A stretch of DNA of 64,000 nucleotides from CAYQCH01 sp964415935 (GCA_964415935.1 CAYQCH010000001.1:1-64000), one strand, 5' to 3'. Positions 54,608 through 63,867 are shown, counted from the stretch's first letter. Numbers and translations are program-made. The notes: generated by a model not told the origin, from the sequence alone.

Positions 54608-56830
54608 TTAATTGGTGGAATTGATGTACTTGCGGCGGCGATACAGCCATACGGCGCCGACGAGACCGACAACAACCGGCGCGCCAACGGTATTCCCCCA
54701 CTTGACCGCCGTTTGAGCGGATTTGGACGGCCAGATCATGGCGGCCGGCTGGCTCTGCTTGCTGCGGATGGCCACCAACGCGTCATTCTGGCTAAGCCAG
54801 TCAATGGCATTCAAGGCCAGTGAACCGTTTTGCGGGAACTGGGCCAGCATGGAATCCCCTAAAAATTCGCTGTTCGCGACTACGACCCACCGCCCGGCGG
54901 GCTGGCCCTCAGCGGCGGGAACGTTCTCTACAGCAGCGGCCAGCATGTAGGAAGCCGTTTCCAGGCTGGTAAAGTCCGGCAGACGGTCTGGGCTGAGCTG
55001 AAAATTTGAAGTGAAGCGTACCCCCTGCGGCGTGGTTTCGACGAGCGGATATGCGTCGCCGGGCGCGCTTTCATCCAACATGACGGAGCTGGGCCAGGGT
55101 AACATGACCTGCTGGATATTGCCCGCCAGCACATGCCGCCCGGTATTGGCGCGCACCCAATAGGGGTACGGGTAAAAATAGGTGAATAATCCGGCGCTGA
55201 AGTTCACCGTTTCATGCGACCGAATGTCCGCGACCAGGTCCTGACGCACTTCAATGCCGGCACCGGCAAGAATATCTTCCAGTCCCGTTTTGACGCCGGC
55301 GGCGCTCAGACGGCTGGTATCAACTGTCACCCCGGGAAGCATCCAGAAAATTTTCCCGCCGCGAGAAACAAAGTTTTTTACTTCCGCAATGGCAGCCTCG
55401 GAATACGCCTGGGTCGGGGCGGCAATAACCAAGACGTCAATGCTTTCATCAATCTGATCGACGGCTTGTCCTTCTTCCGACGCGGACAACCGGACGTCTT
55501 CAATGGTGTAGTTCTGCCGCAACTGCTCGGCAAAGGCGGCAACTTCTTCCAGCGTCTTTCCTCCAAAATCGGAAACGTACCCCACTTTAGGTTTGGCCGT
55601 GCTGCGCAGCGCCAGAATGGCGCGAGACAACCGATACTCCAGGTCATCGGTGCTTTGCACGAACGGGATGACTTCTTGCTTGTCCAAAAATTCCACCACG
55701 ATGCCGATGTACCCCTCCTGAACCGTAAACTCATCCTGGCTCAAGACGTTGAAACGGATGGCGGGGACGCCTTGTTCTCGCGCCTCCATGGCCGCGTCTT
55801 CGTCCTGGTCAGGATACTTCACGTTCAACTCGGCGTGGCGCCCGCCAAACTTCTGGTAATCCCGCAGCAAATCCTGGATGTCGCGCGAGACCAGTTCCAT
55901 CTGCGTCGGCAACTTTTTTGAACGGTAAAACGTAAAACGGACCGTATCGTCCAGGTCGGCCAAAATCCGCTTTGTCGCGGCGGACAGGCTGTAAATGTTT
56001 TGGGCAGTGGCGTCAAAACGGACCGTAAACGACTGTCCGAACAAATTTACAACGACGGCAATCGCGATAATAACGACAACCGTGCTTTGCAGCCTCCTCC
56101 ACAACGGATCTCGCGGCGCAGTCTTTTGTTTAAACAACCAGGCCACGGACAGGGCGCCAAACACGGCCATCACAGAAAGGAAGTACAACACATCGCGCCC
56201 GTCAATCAGTCCTCGCGACAGGCTTTGCACATGGGAAAGCATGCCCAGCTGCTGGCCGATGATGTTCAGAGGATATGGCAAGGATAACAGCACGGCATCC
56301 AGGCTGATCAGATAAAACGCCACCAACGTCCCGATGGCGATAACAAACGCCACAACCTGGTTTTTCGACAACGTGGAAGCCCATTGACCGACGGCGACCA
56401 TGGCGCCGGACAGTAGTATGGCCCCTAAATACTGGGCCGCGATGACACCCGTGTCAAAGTCGCCAGCCGCTGACAAGGAAGCCGGGATGCTGACGGTCAC
56501 GAGCAAAATGGCCGTGATAAACGCCCAGGCCGCCGCGAATTTACCGGCGACAATGACCCAGACCGGCGCCGGATAGCTCAGCAGCAAAGAGAGCGTTTGT
56601 TCCTTGCGCTCTTCCGCCCAGGAACGCATGGTCAGAGCCGGGACGAAAAACAACAACATCCACGGCAATAGGCCGAACATCGAACGCAAACTCATGACCT
56701 GCTCGACCGAAGCGGCGCGAAAGAACAAAAAATGGTTGATGACTAAAAAGACGATGGCCAGGATATACGCCAGCGGATGGTCGACGTAGGCCTTTATTTC
56801 CTTCTTGAATACGGCAAGAAATGCTTTCAT
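54608..56830 (-). CDS. GldF-GldG-type ABC permease fusion
   Basis: 740 aa. Residues 1-240 form an ABC-2 type permease with six helices (opening KKEIKAYVDHPLAYILAIVFLVI, then LLPWMLLFFVPALTMRSWAEERK). A further helix at about 252-272 leads into a large outside domain of the GldG/ABC_transp_aux type (VGYVSDFGGKTLEEVAAFAEQLRQ, then GGKIFWMLPGVTVD). A final helix and a basic tail (WLYRRRKY) close the chain. In Bacteroidetes GldF and GldG are separate; here they are fused. The ATPase gene is 9 bases upstream. Confidence 0.92.
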   Translation of the reverse strand: MKAFLAVFKKEIKAYVDHPLAYILAIVFLVINHFLFFRAASVEQVMSLRSMFGLLPWMLLFFVPALTMRSWAEERKEQTLSLLLSYPAPVWVIVAGKFAAAWAFITAILLVTVSIPASLSAAGDFDTGVIAAQYLGAILLSGAMVAVGQWASTLSKNQVVAFVIAIGTLVAFYLISLDAVLLSLPYPLNIIGQQLGMLSHVQSLSRGLIDGRDVLYFLSVMAVFGALSVAWLFKQKTAPRDPLWRRLQSTVVVIIAIAVVVNLFGQSFTVRFDATAQNIYSLSAATKRILADLDDTVRFTFYRSKKLPTQMELVSRDIQDLLRDYQKFGGRHAELNVKYPDQDEDAAMEAREQGVPAIRFNVLSQDEFTVQEGYIGIVVEFLDKQEVIPFVQSTDDLEYRLSRAILALRSTAKPKVGYVSDFGGKTLEEVAAFAEQLRQNYTIEDVRLSASEEGQAVDQIDESIDVLVIAAPTQAYSEAAIAEVKNFVSRGGKIFWMLPGVTVDTSRLSAAGVKTGLEDILAGAGIEVRQDLVADIRSHETVNFSAGLFTYFYPYPYWVRANTGRHVLAGNIQQVMLPWPSSVMLDESAPGDAYPLVETTPQGVRFTSNFQLSPDRLPDFTSLETASYMLAAAVENVPAAEGQPAGRWVVVANSEFLGDSMLAQFPQNGSLALNAIDWLSQNDALVAIRSKQSQPAAMIWPSKSAQTAVKWGNTVGAPVVVGLVGAVWLYRRRKYINSTN

Positions 56831-56839
56831 ACGCTGCTC

Positions 56840-57769
56840 TTACGATGCGGTTAAGGACCGGAAAATATCCTCAAAACTGACGGATGCCTCGTGCAATTCA
56901 TACAAAACCCAGCCATGCTCTTTTGCCAGGGCAAAAATCTTGGGCCTGATGTCGCCACTTTCACCCGACAGCAGCGTGATATTGGTGCGGCCGTCGACCT
57001 GTTTTTCTTCAACAATGCGGACGCCCCCCTGCTGTTCGAGCGTCTGACGGATGCCCTGGCCGATGGCGGAAATTTCAACCTTCTGCCCTTCCTGCCCCTG
57101 GCGAAGCACGTCTTGCACCGGGCCTTCGGTAATCAAGCGTCCCTGGTTGAGGATGATGACTCTGTCGCACATGGCCTGTACTTCAGACAAAACGTGCGTG
57201 CTGATAACGACCGTTTTGTCTTTTCCCAGCCGGCTGATGAGCTCGCGGATGGTCACGCGCTGGTTGGGGTCAAGCCCTTCCGTAGGCTCGTCCAAAATAA
57301 GCACCTTTGGGTCATGTAAAATGGCCTGGGCCAGGCCCACGCGCTGTTTGTAACCTTTAGACAACTCTTCAATCGGCTGGCGCAACTTGTCTGCGATACC
57401 CGTTTCCTTCGCCACGCGGTTAATGGCCTCCTTTGCCTCGGCTTTTTCCATGCCTCGCAAGCCGGCCATGTAGGCCAGGTACTCTTCCACCAGCATGTCG
57501 CGGTACAACGGATTGACCTCTGACAGGAACCCGATGGCGGCCTTGATACCGGCCTCCGTTTCATGGGTCAGCTTTACGCCGTCAAACAACACCTCCCCAT
57601 CATCCGGCGCCAAAATGCCGGTCATGATGCTCATGGTGGTGGTCTTGCCGGCGCCGTTAGGTCCCAGCAGGCCTATGATATGGCCTGATTCGACAGTAAA
57701 CGAGAGTGTGTCGACGGCCTTTTTCTGATGATACGATTTGCTGATCCCCTTTACTTCAATGGTATGCAT
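56840..57769 (-). CDS. ABC transporter ATP-binding protein (GldA-like)
   Basis: 309 aa from the ATG at 57769 (MHTIEVKGISKSYHQKKAV). A start at 57784 is also open but lies 8 nt from the predicted transcription start. Walker A is GPNGAGKTT (about 35-43), the signature LSKGYKQRVGLAQA, Walker B LILDEP and the switch His in VISTH. The C-terminal 90 residues are the DUF4162-like extension of this subfamily. It energises the fusion permease downstream. First gene of a three-gene operon. Confidence 0.94.
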   Translation of the reverse strand: MHTIEVKGISKSYHQKKAVDTLSFTVESGHIIGLLGPNGAGKTTTMSIMTGILAPDDGEVLFDGVKLTHETEAGIKAAIGFLSEVNPLYRDMLVEEYLAYMAGLRGMEKAEAKEAINRVAKETGIADKLRQPIEELSKGYKQRVGLAQAILHDPKVLILDEPTEGLDPNQRVTIRELISRLGKDKTVVISTHVLSEVQAMCDRVIILNQGRLITEGPVQDVLRQGQEGQKVEISAIGQGIRQTLEQQGGVRIVEEKQVDGRTNITLLSGESGDIRPKIFALAKEHGWVLYELHEASVSFEDIFRSLTAS

Positions 57770-57798
57770 AACAACGAATTCCATGAATCGTAGAATGG

Positions 57799-57827
57799 AG
57801 TATAGGAAACGGCGCCTGATTTTTCAA
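57799..57827 (-). promoter_or_regulatory. Promoter of the GldA-GldFG-DUF4340 operon
   Basis: On the minus strand, TTGAAA (57822-57827), a 17-base spacer and TATACT (57799-57804). The start falls near 57792, about 23 nt before the ATG at 57769. Confidence 0.75.
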
Positions 57828-57863
57828 CTCAGCCCGTGGGGCCGGGCAATGCCTGCCGCATCA

Positions 57864-58364
57864 TCATTGGACCACGGGGCCGGGGGCAAGACGGAAAAAT
57901 GTAATGGTAAAGGGAAACCCGGGAATGAGGCGGTAATGAAGCTTGCCCAGCAGCATGCCCGGCTCGACCTGGACGACTTCGTCCAACGCCGGCCGCAGCC
58001 AGAAAGGGTTTCCTTCCAGGTCGTAATCGATCTGGAGTACGTCTTTTTCGGTATCGCGCAGGCCCTTCCCCACCGAAGTGCGAAATGGATACAGCTGCCT
58101 GTCGCCGGTACGCGCGGAGAATATGTTTATGCCCCTGGCCTGCGCGCGGTCAAACTGTTTGCCTTTCCAACGCCCTTGGACATCCGCTGAACCGGCAAAG
58201 AACCCATCAGGCAGCGGAGCCGGCAATGTGCCGGCGGCAAACAGTTGCTGCTCGTCGCTGCGGCCGGCAAGCCATGTTCCGATAAAACCGCCCAGAAGAG
58301 CGGCGGCTGAAATAACACAAAGAATAAGGAAAAAGAGCTTGAGAATGCGTTTCATAACATGCAT
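57864..58364 (-). CDS. Anchored hypothetical protein
   Basis: 166 aa (163 from the ATG at 58355). An N-terminal membrane helix (residues 8-32) precedes an outside domain with PLPDGFFAGSADVQGRWKGKQFD, GKGLRDTEKDVLQIDYDLEGNPFWLRPALDEVVQV and a GKLHYRLIPGFPFTITFFRL end. The pattern suggests a small beta-barrel or lipocalin-like fold, but I cannot name the family. A TGCTATACT block (58382-58390) just upstream is its likely promoter. Confidence 0.75.
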   Translation of the reverse strand: MHVMKRILKLFFLILCVISAAALLGGFIGTWLAGRSDEQQLFAAGTLPAPLPDGFFAGSADVQGRWKGKQFDRAQARGINIFSARTGDRQLYPFRTSVGKGLRDTEKDVLQIDYDLEGNPFWLRPALDEVVQVEPGMLLGKLHYRLIPGFPFTITFFRLAPGPVVQ

Positions 58365-58389
58365 ATCAGGTTCAGATCCCTAGTATAGC

Positions 58390-58418
58390 AAAAGCAGTCC
58401 CGCGAAGGGACTGCTTTT
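58390..58418 (-). terminator. Terminator after the anti-sigma-like gene
   Basis: A perfect 12-bp stem AAAAGCAGTCCC/GGGACTGCTTTT with a 5-base loop, 18 bases after the stop at 58436. The T-run on the minus strand overlaps the -10 of the next gene. Confidence 0.85.
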
Positions 58419-58435
58419 GTGCACGTCAAGGGTTT

Positions 58436-60007
58436 TTATTGTTTTGGCTCGCTGGCCGGCGCTGATGGCGCGGTGGCCGGATCGATGGCCGGGGGAACCG
58501 GCGCAATGGATGATGTCTCCTTCAGCATGGCGCCGCCCCCAATACCCAGCGGCATAATCACCTGTTGTTCGTAGGAATCCAGGATTTCTTTGATAACAGG
58601 CACAACGATCGAGCGTTGGCCGTAGTAATCCTGCGGCGCATCAAGAACCGGGAATACCAGCGCTGGTACATAGAGTTCTTCGTTCACTCCGTTCGTGTAA
58701 TGCAGGAACTGCATCAAGGTATGCGTAGGCGTGCCCAAAGCGATTTCCTTGGCATCGGGGGCCTCCTCGGCTCCCCACCAGCCGTACAGGCCGCCCCGCT
58801 CAGCAACCTTGATAATGCGGGAGGCATCCTGCTCCGTGGGGTACGAAGATGATTCATACCGCTGGACGTTGAGGTTCCAGACGCCAAAGACTTTCTTTTC
58901 GCGCTGATGAACTTCGACACGCAGGCCATACAAGTTCCCGCCGGTATCCCGCACTTCCTGTCCCTGCAGCTGCAGCGGGAACACCACGCCGACGGTATCG
59001 GGGATATACACCTGGGATTTATCGACGGCCTGGTCATAGGCAAGGCGCCATTGGTTGTCCATAACCGGCGCGCCATATGTGGAAGCGTCAATGCCGTGCT
59101 GGGCAAGGAAAGACGTGGCGATGGAAATGGCCTCGCTGTCAGGAATGGCCTCGCCGATGGTCAGCGGCGGCGGGCAGTTGCCGCGGGCGCAAGCCGCGTT
59201 CTGCTCGGCAAACCAGGTTTCGTAATTGGGGTTGATGTACACCGTGCCTTCAAAGAAGTTGATGCCGATGTTGTAGCCGCCGGCGCGGTCTTCATACAAA
59301 TCGATGGATCGGACCTGCGGATTGGCGAAGCTGCCGATATTCACGAGCTCTCCGCCCAAGCCGGAGGCGATGCGCGCAATGTCAGAGCTGTTGAGCCGCT
59401 TGATGCGCTTATGCACATCAAGGCTGGCTTCGTCTACGGTCAGCTCATCGCCGCGATACACGAACTTGTACGGCTGGTACCAGGGCCGATCAATAACCAT
59501 TTCAGAAGCAATTTTATCCGATGCGGGGCTCGGAGCCGGGAATCCCCCGCCGCCGAAACCGCCGCCGCTTTGCGAGCGGCTCGCTTCCGCCAGCACGGCC
59601 AATGAACCAAAGGCGTTACTGGTCTGCGGCGTGAATACGGGCGTATTCGTCAAAGAGGAAATGAGATCAGAAGAAGAAAGACTGCTCAGGTTGCGCGCGG
59701 GCGTGGTGGCCAGGTACATGACCGGCAGCATGAATACCAGCGCGACCAGAGCTCCAGAAAGCCCGTACGTCAGGCGCGCGGAAGTGATGAATGACATAAG
59801 CGTTTTGATAGGTGATAAGGATGGACGGTCGGCGGCCAGAAGCTGGCGGCGCAATCGGCGGGCGAAGGCCTTGTCAAAAGTGTTCGCTGGCTGCTGATCC
59901 AGAAGCGACTGGACAATGCGGCGCAATTCGTCCTTGCGTCCGGCCAGGCTCGGCTCCATGTCGCAGAGCTCTCGCACGATTTGTTCTATGGTGGTAGATG
60001 ATTTCAT
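58436..60007 (-). CDS. Membrane anti-sigma-factor-like protein
   Basis: 523 aa. Its ATG overlaps the sigma-factor stop (ATGA, 60004-60007), so the two are translationally coupled. Residues 1-75 are cytoplasmic and helical (EQIVRELCDMEPSL, RRIVQSLLDQQ), the size of an anti-sigma domain. One membrane helix lies at about 80-100. The outer part of about 420 residues has a Ser/Gly-rich linker (GGGFGGGGFPAP) and repeated beta-rich segments (EVHQREKKVFGVWNLNVQRY). No zinc HxxxCxxC motif is seen. The sigma-binding role is inferred from gene arrangement. Confidence 0.8.
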   Translation of the reverse strand: MKSSTTIEQIVRELCDMEPSLAGRKDELRRIVQSLLDQQPANTFDKAFARRLRRQLLAADRPSLSPIKTLMSFITSARLTYGLSGALVALVFMLPVMYLATTPARNLSSLSSSDLISSLTNTPVFTPQTSNAFGSLAVLAEASRSQSGGGFGGGGFPAPSPASDKIASEMVIDRPWYQPYKFVYRGDELTVDEASLDVHKRIKRLNSSDIARIASGLGGELVNIGSFANPQVRSIDLYEDRAGGYNIGINFFEGTVYINPNYETWFAEQNAACARGNCPPPLTIGEAIPDSEAISIATSFLAQHGIDASTYGAPVMDNQWRLAYDQAVDKSQVYIPDTVGVVFPLQLQGQEVRDTGGNLYGLRVEVHQREKKVFGVWNLNVQRYESSSYPTEQDASRIIKVAERGGLYGWWGAEEAPDAKEIALGTPTHTLMQFLHYTNGVNEELYVPALVFPVLDAPQDYYGQRSIVVPVIKEILDSYEQQVIMPLGIGGGAMLKETSSIAPVPPAIDPATAPSAPASEPKQ

Positions 60008-60576
60008 AGGCGTGGGAGAAACAAGGAGATAAAGAGGAGCGTCAGGCTTGGCATGGCCTTCTGTAAGTGCCGGACAGTCCGAGAAAACATGACCTTACAT
60101 GCGCCCTCGGATTTTCCGATGATGTCCGCAATTTCGCGATACGACTTTCCTTGCCATAGGCGCAACAGGACAATTTCGCGCTGTTCGGCGCTGAGATCTG
60201 CCAGCAATGGCTGCACTTTTTGCATCATCTGCGCCACATGCGCGTCGCGCTCAATGTCCGCATCTGAAGCCAGGTCAAACGCATCCTCTATGTTGGAAGT
60301 GGGACGCGCGCGGCGATAATGGTCGATGACGGCGTTTCGCGCAATGCTATACAACCAGGTGCGGAAAGCAGCGCGCTGCGCATCAAATCGTCCCATGGAG
60401 CGCAGGGCTTTCATGAACGTCTGTGACGTCAAATCCTGCGCCGTCTCCACATGATGCGTTTTGTAATAGATAAAGTTGTAGATGTCCTGGACGTACGCGT
60501 CGTAGAGGCGGCCAAACGCCTGTCGGTCGCCTTGTGACGCCGCGGTAACGTCGTGTTCATTGTTTTGCATGGCCAT
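60004..60576 (-). CDS. ECF-family RNA polymerase sigma factor
   Basis: 190 aa from the ATG at 60576 (MAMQNNEHDVTAAS). The frame continues to 60618 but the predicted transcription start lies inside that part. Sigma-2 has AFGRLYDAYVQDIYNFIYYK, then AQDLTSQTFMKALRSM and FRTWLYSIARNAVIDHYRR. Sigma-4 has LSAEQREIVLLRLWQGKSYREIADIIGKSEGACKVMFSR. An unusual hydrophobic C-terminal tail (SLTLLFISLFLPRL) follows sigma-4. It forms a pair with the membrane protein downstream. Confidence 0.93.
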   Translation of the reverse strand: MAMQNNEHDVTAASQGDRQAFGRLYDAYVQDIYNFIYYKTHHVETAQDLTSQTFMKALRSMGRFDAQRAAFRTWLYSIARNAVIDHYRRARPTSNIEDAFDLASDADIERDAHVAQMMQKVQPLLADLSAEQREIVLLRLWQGKSYREIADIIGKSEGACKVMFSRTVRHLQKAMPSLTLLFISLFLPRL

Positions 60577-60619
60577 GCGATTGATGAACGTTTTTTCAAG
60601 CGTGTGTCGCTTGCACATG

Positions 60620-60648
60620 AATATACGGAAAGCCGGCCTAAAAAGTAA
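60620..60648 (-). promoter_or_regulatory. Promoter of the ECF sigma gene
   Basis: On the minus strand, TTACTT (60643-60648), a 17-base spacer and TATATT (60620-60625). It looks housekeeping-type rather than ECF-type; no GGAAC -35 was seen. Confidence 0.5.
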
Positions 60649-60660
60649 CAGCCTCGCCCG

Positions 60661-61293
60661 TTACCGCTCCAAAAACACCTCTTTTGCGGCAAATCTCACC
60701 TTTTTATAAGCCTTTTTTCCCTGTTTCTCGGCACGACGGTAACCCAGGGCAACACAAACAACCGGAATGACGCCATGTCGTTTCAGGCCCAAAATCTTCT
60801 CAAATTTTTTGGGGTTAAACCCCTCTATGGGGCAGGCATCAATATTCATGTATGCGGCCGTGGCAAGCAAAAACCCCAGGGCGATATACACCTGACGAGC
60901 GTTCCAGTCGGCCCGCTCCCGCGCTGACAGACGCGCCACGTCTTTGGCAATCATCCGCTTGTATTTCGTATACGAAGATTCTGCCAGGCGTTGGATCTGG
61001 GAGGCAACCCGAATGTAGCGATTGACATCTCGAGGCGTAAGAGATGTCCTGGCGCACAGCACGAGAAACTCGGAAGCCTCTGTCACCTGCGGCTGATCGT
61101 GGGAGTGCTGGCGGAGCTGGGAGCGAACCCCTTTGTCTTTGACGCGTACAAACTTCCACGGCTGCAGGTCGTACGCCGAGGGTGTCATGCGCAAACTCTC
61201 CAGCAAGACCCGCAGGTCTTTACGGGGAATCCGCCGTTTGGCGTCAAAATCGTGGGTGGCGGAACGCCACTGCAGCTGTTGTAAAAAATCCAT
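60661..61293 (-). CDS. Nitroreductase-family FMN oxidoreductase
   Basis: 210 aa of the NAD(P)H-dependent nitroreductase fold. The N-terminal RSATHDFD segment contacts FMN phosphate. LRMTPSAYDLQPWKFVRV and the later NIDACPIEGFNPKKFEKIL are the typical flavin and dimer motifs. The last segment (VALGYRRAEKQGKKAYKKVRF) ends the fold. Physiological substrate unknown. It is downstream of the PAS protein by 8 bases, so a redox-sensing link is conceivable. Confidence 0.92.
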   Translation of the reverse strand: MDFLQQLQWRSATHDFDAKRRIPRKDLRVLLESLRMTPSAYDLQPWKFVRVKDKGVRSQLRQHSHDQPQVTEASEFLVLCARTSLTPRDVNRYIRVASQIQRLAESSYTKYKRMIAKDVARLSARERADWNARQVYIALGFLLATAAYMNIDACPIEGFNPKKFEKILGLKRHGVIPVVCVALGYRRAEKQGKKAYKKVRFAAKEVFLER

Positions 61294-61301
61294 GGGGAAG
61301 G

Positions 61302-62144
61302 TTATTTACTCGCCGGTTTATATAAGGAAATATCTTCTTCAACACCGACAAAGCCCAGTAGCTTGTCCTGCTCATCCAGAATCGGCGAGACGGTTGCCAA
61401 CGCGCGATACAGCGTGCCGTCTTTGCGCTTGTTGATGATTTCACCGCGAAATGGCTGCAGATTATCTTTTACCTGCTTCCAAAAATCTTTATAAAATGCG
61501 GCCGGCATCTGGCGCCCCCATAAGGCCGGGGTTTTTCCCAGCACTTCTTTGACGCTGTACTGTGTTACGCGTTCCACGCCCTTGTTGGCAAACATGATTT
61601 TTCCCTCCGGATCGGTAACAATGATGTGGTTAAACGCATTCTCGACCGCCAGGCGGAATGTGCGCAACTCCCTATTGACCTTCTTAAGCAGTTCCGTGGC
61701 CGTCACTTGTTCGGTTACGTCGCGCGCAACGGCGAATGTGCCTACCACCTTCCCCGCGTCATCTGTGGCGACCTGAACGGAAATATCTGCCCAAATATAA
61801 TCACCCTTGCTGCGAAGCAACCGGATAAAGGCGCGGGAGTCTTGCCCATCCGTGATCACTTGCTTGAATGCTTCTTCCGCCTTTACCTTGTCGGCCACAT
61901 ACACAAGGTCGAACACGCCCTGACCAAACAGCGGGCGCTGCTCATACCCAAGCAATGGTTTTACTGACGGCGAGATGAATTTAATCTTTCCGGCAATGTC
62001 CGTTTGAACAATCAAATCGTGCGTCAGTTCGGCAATACGCCGGAACATCTGTTCGCTTGAAACCAACTCAGAAAACAAGCTCGAGTCAAGGTCTTTGTAT
62101 GACATTTCAGCAAACAGTTTTCGACTCGGTTTTTTGGATGGCAT
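61302..62144 (-). CDS. Protein with two PAS domains and no output domain
   Basis: 280 aa from the ATG at 62144; longer versions overlap the methyltransferase gene. PAS1 covers about residues 35-150 (LTHDLIVQTDIAGKIKFISPS, with a PAC end GTFAVARDVTEQ). A short coiled coil (ELLKKVNRELRTFRLAVENA) leads to PAS2 at about 165-280, ending GFVGVEEDIS. No kinase, GGDEF or HTH part follows before the stop, so it must act by binding a partner or ligand. The neighbouring nitroreductase is the obvious candidate. Confidence 0.9.
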   Translation of the reverse strand: MPSKKPSRKLFAEMSYKDLDSSLFSELVSSEQMFRRIAELTHDLIVQTDIAGKIKFISPSVKPLLGYEQRPLFGQGVFDLVYVADKVKAEEAFKQVITDGQDSRAFIRLLRSKGDYIWADISVQVATDDAGKVVGTFAVARDVTEQVTATELLKKVNRELRTFRLAVENAFNHIIVTDPEGKIMFANKGVERVTQYSVKEVLGKTPALWGRQMPAAFYKDFWKQVKDNLQPFRGEIINKRKDGTLYRALATVSPILDEQDKLLGFVGVEEDISLYKPASK

Positions 62145-62148
62145 ATGT

Positions 62149-62694
62149 TTATTTTTCTGCGACCATGATGAAATACGGAAATACATTGCGCGGTTCTACG
62201 CTCAGGCTTACATGCCGAAAATACTTTTTCAGCACGGGCAGCATCAGCGGTGAATATTGATAGACAATGAATGCCCCCCCATCGCGCAGGTTGCGATGGG
62301 TATTGCGTACAATGCGCTCGCGGGTGGCTGGATTAAAAAACGAAAACGGGATGCCTGAAATGACGGCATCCGCTGTTTTTAATCCAGTAGTGGAAAAATC
62401 CTCTGACAACCGAACCACATCCTCATTTTTTACGGCCAGGCGATCATCTTTAATCTCGTTGAGCAACGGGAGAAAGTCTTTATTCAATTCAACAGCCACG
62501 ACTTTGGCGTCACCAGGCAAACGAGACAAAAGCTCTTTGGTGATGACTCCGTCGCCGGCGCCGTACTCCACCACCAGCTTATAGCCAGGCCGCACCTTCT
62601 TTAAAATGGCGCGCACCGTATGGGGCGAACTTTTGGTGATGGCGCCGACTTTGTAGTCTTTCAACGCGACCTTGATGAAATCAATGGCATTCAT
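62149..62694 (-). CDS. Class I SAM methyltransferase (phospholipid/rRNA-dimethylase-like)
   Basis: 181 aa. The AdoMet site is [19 protein letters not shown] (about 41-59), then VAVELNKDF for motif II and SGIPFSFF as the NPPY-like motif IV, as in the PmtA/KsgA group. Likely substrates are phospholipid headgroups or RNA; the sequence alone cannot decide. The ATG overlaps the msrA stop (ATGA at 62691-62694). Confidence 0.85.
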   Translation of the reverse strand: MNAIDFIKVALKDYKVGAITKSSPHTVRAILKKVRPGYKLVVEYGAGDGVITKELLSRLPGDAKVVAVELNKDFLPLLNEIKDDRLAVKNEDVVRLSEDFSTTGLKTADAVISGIPFSFFNPATRERIVRNTHRNLRDGGAFIVYQYSPLMLPVLKKYFRHVSLSVEPRNVFPYFIMVAEK

Positions 62695-63164
62695 ATGTGG
62701 CAGGTCGATAGTCCGCGCTTGGCCAGGTACTGCTGATGGTATTCTTCCGCCTTATAAAATGTCTGCGCCGGCTCCAGGCTGGTTACGATGGGCTTGTCCC
62801 ATTTCCCGGTGGCATTCCATTTTTCTATGGCGGCCTGCGCAGCCAGCTTCTGCTCTTCATCATGGTAAAAAACGGCAGAGCGGTACTGGTTGCCGATATC
62901 GGGACCCTGGCGGTTCAGCGTGGTGGGGTTATGGCTGGAAAAAAACACGTCCAGCAGGCGGTCGTAGCTGACTTTGGCCGGATCAAATTCCACCTGCACG
63001 ACCTCGGCATGGCCGGTTGTGTCCGTGCAAACATCTTGATACGTCGGGTTTTCCATGGTGCCGCCTTCATAGCCGACAGCCGTGGAAATGACACCGGGAA
63101 TATTGCGAAATGTTTCTTCGACGCCCCAGAAGCACCCTGCGCCGAACGTGGCGAGTAATAGCAT
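62691..63164 (-). CDS. msrA: Peptide methionine sulfoxide reductase A
   Basis: Repairs methionine-S-sulfoxide in proteins, 157 aa. The catalytic motif [10 protein letters not shown] is at residues 10-19 with the nucleophile Cys11; [13 protein letters not shown] and the DIGNQYRS motif follow. A resolving cysteine may be the one near the C-terminus (STCHI). First gene of the msrA-methyltransferase-PAS-nitroreductase run; a TATAAT at 63215-63220 lies about 50 nt upstream. Confidence 0.96.
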   Translation of the reverse strand: MLLLATFGAGCFWGVEETFRNIPGVISTAVGYEGGTMENPTYQDVCTDTTGHAEVVQVEFDPAKVSYDRLLDVFFSSHNPTTLNRQGPDIGNQYRSAVFYHDEEQKLAAQAAIEKWNATGKWDKPIVTSLEPAQTFYKAEEYHQQYLAKRGLSTCHI

Positions 63165-63249
63165 ACTTACATTTGCTTATTGTAGGAGCCAGCTCGTGAC
63201 TAACTCCAGAGCTAATTATACCGGAAATCGACAAACTTGAATGCCCCGC

Positions 63250-63867
63250 CTACGTCGTATATTCCAAGGAAAGGCCGCTACTGGCAGGCTCTTCGGCCGT
63301 CTCCCCTCCTTCCTCTTCATCGGGACGCAACACGCCGAACATGGCGACGGTGGCGACAACCTGGATGATTCCCATCATGACAAAAAGCATTTTAAAAGAG
63401 GCATACGCGGCCACGCTGCCGCCCACCAGAAACGCCGCGCCCATGATGATGCTGGACTGGCCTTGCGCCTGCCCCCAGGATTCGCCGGAGCTACGCGTGC
63501 CGTACTGGGAATACAGGGCGTACCACGTAGGCGTAGCCATGGCTTGCGCAACCCCCAAAATAGCCTGAACAACCATGAGCTGAAACGGATTTTGTACGAA
63601 CAAATACCCAAACGTCATCAAGGCGTTCAGCGCATAGCCAATAACGGCAAACCACTTCTGACGGCGTTCCGTCGTGGCAATTTTCCCGACGATAATAGTG
63701 GCAAAACCCGTTACCACCATAAACATGGCCCAGGCCCAGCTGATATCCAAAATACTGCCGCCGATATGCTCCGAATACACGGCAAAAAGAGGGCCGAAGA
63801 GCCCTTCGCCCAAATACCAGAGATTGCTGGCGTACAACAGATTTTTTTCCGGGTGACTAAAGCGCAT
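63250..63867 (-). CDS. Half-size MFS-like membrane protein (six helices)
   Basis: 205 aa with six hydrophobic helices, about half of a normal major facilitator. It starts NLLYASNLWYLGEGLFGPLFAVY and has the VGKIATTERRQKWF cytoplasmic loop typical between helices 2 and 3, then QAILGVAQAMATPTWYALYSQ. It ends with an acidic tail (PDEEEGGETAEE). Start and stop both lie inside the window, so it is not cut by the edge. Either a true half transporter that dimerises or an old truncation. Confidence 0.82.
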   Translation of the reverse strand: MRFSHPEKNLLYASNLWYLGEGLFGPLFAVYSEHIGGSILDISWAWAMFMVVTGFATIIVGKIATTERRQKWFAVIGYALNALMTFGYLFVQNPFQLMVVQAILGVAQAMATPTWYALYSQYGTRSSGESWGQAQGQSSIIMGAAFLVGGSVAAYASFKMLFVMMGIIQVVATVAMFGVLRPDEEEGGETAEEPASSGLSLEYTT

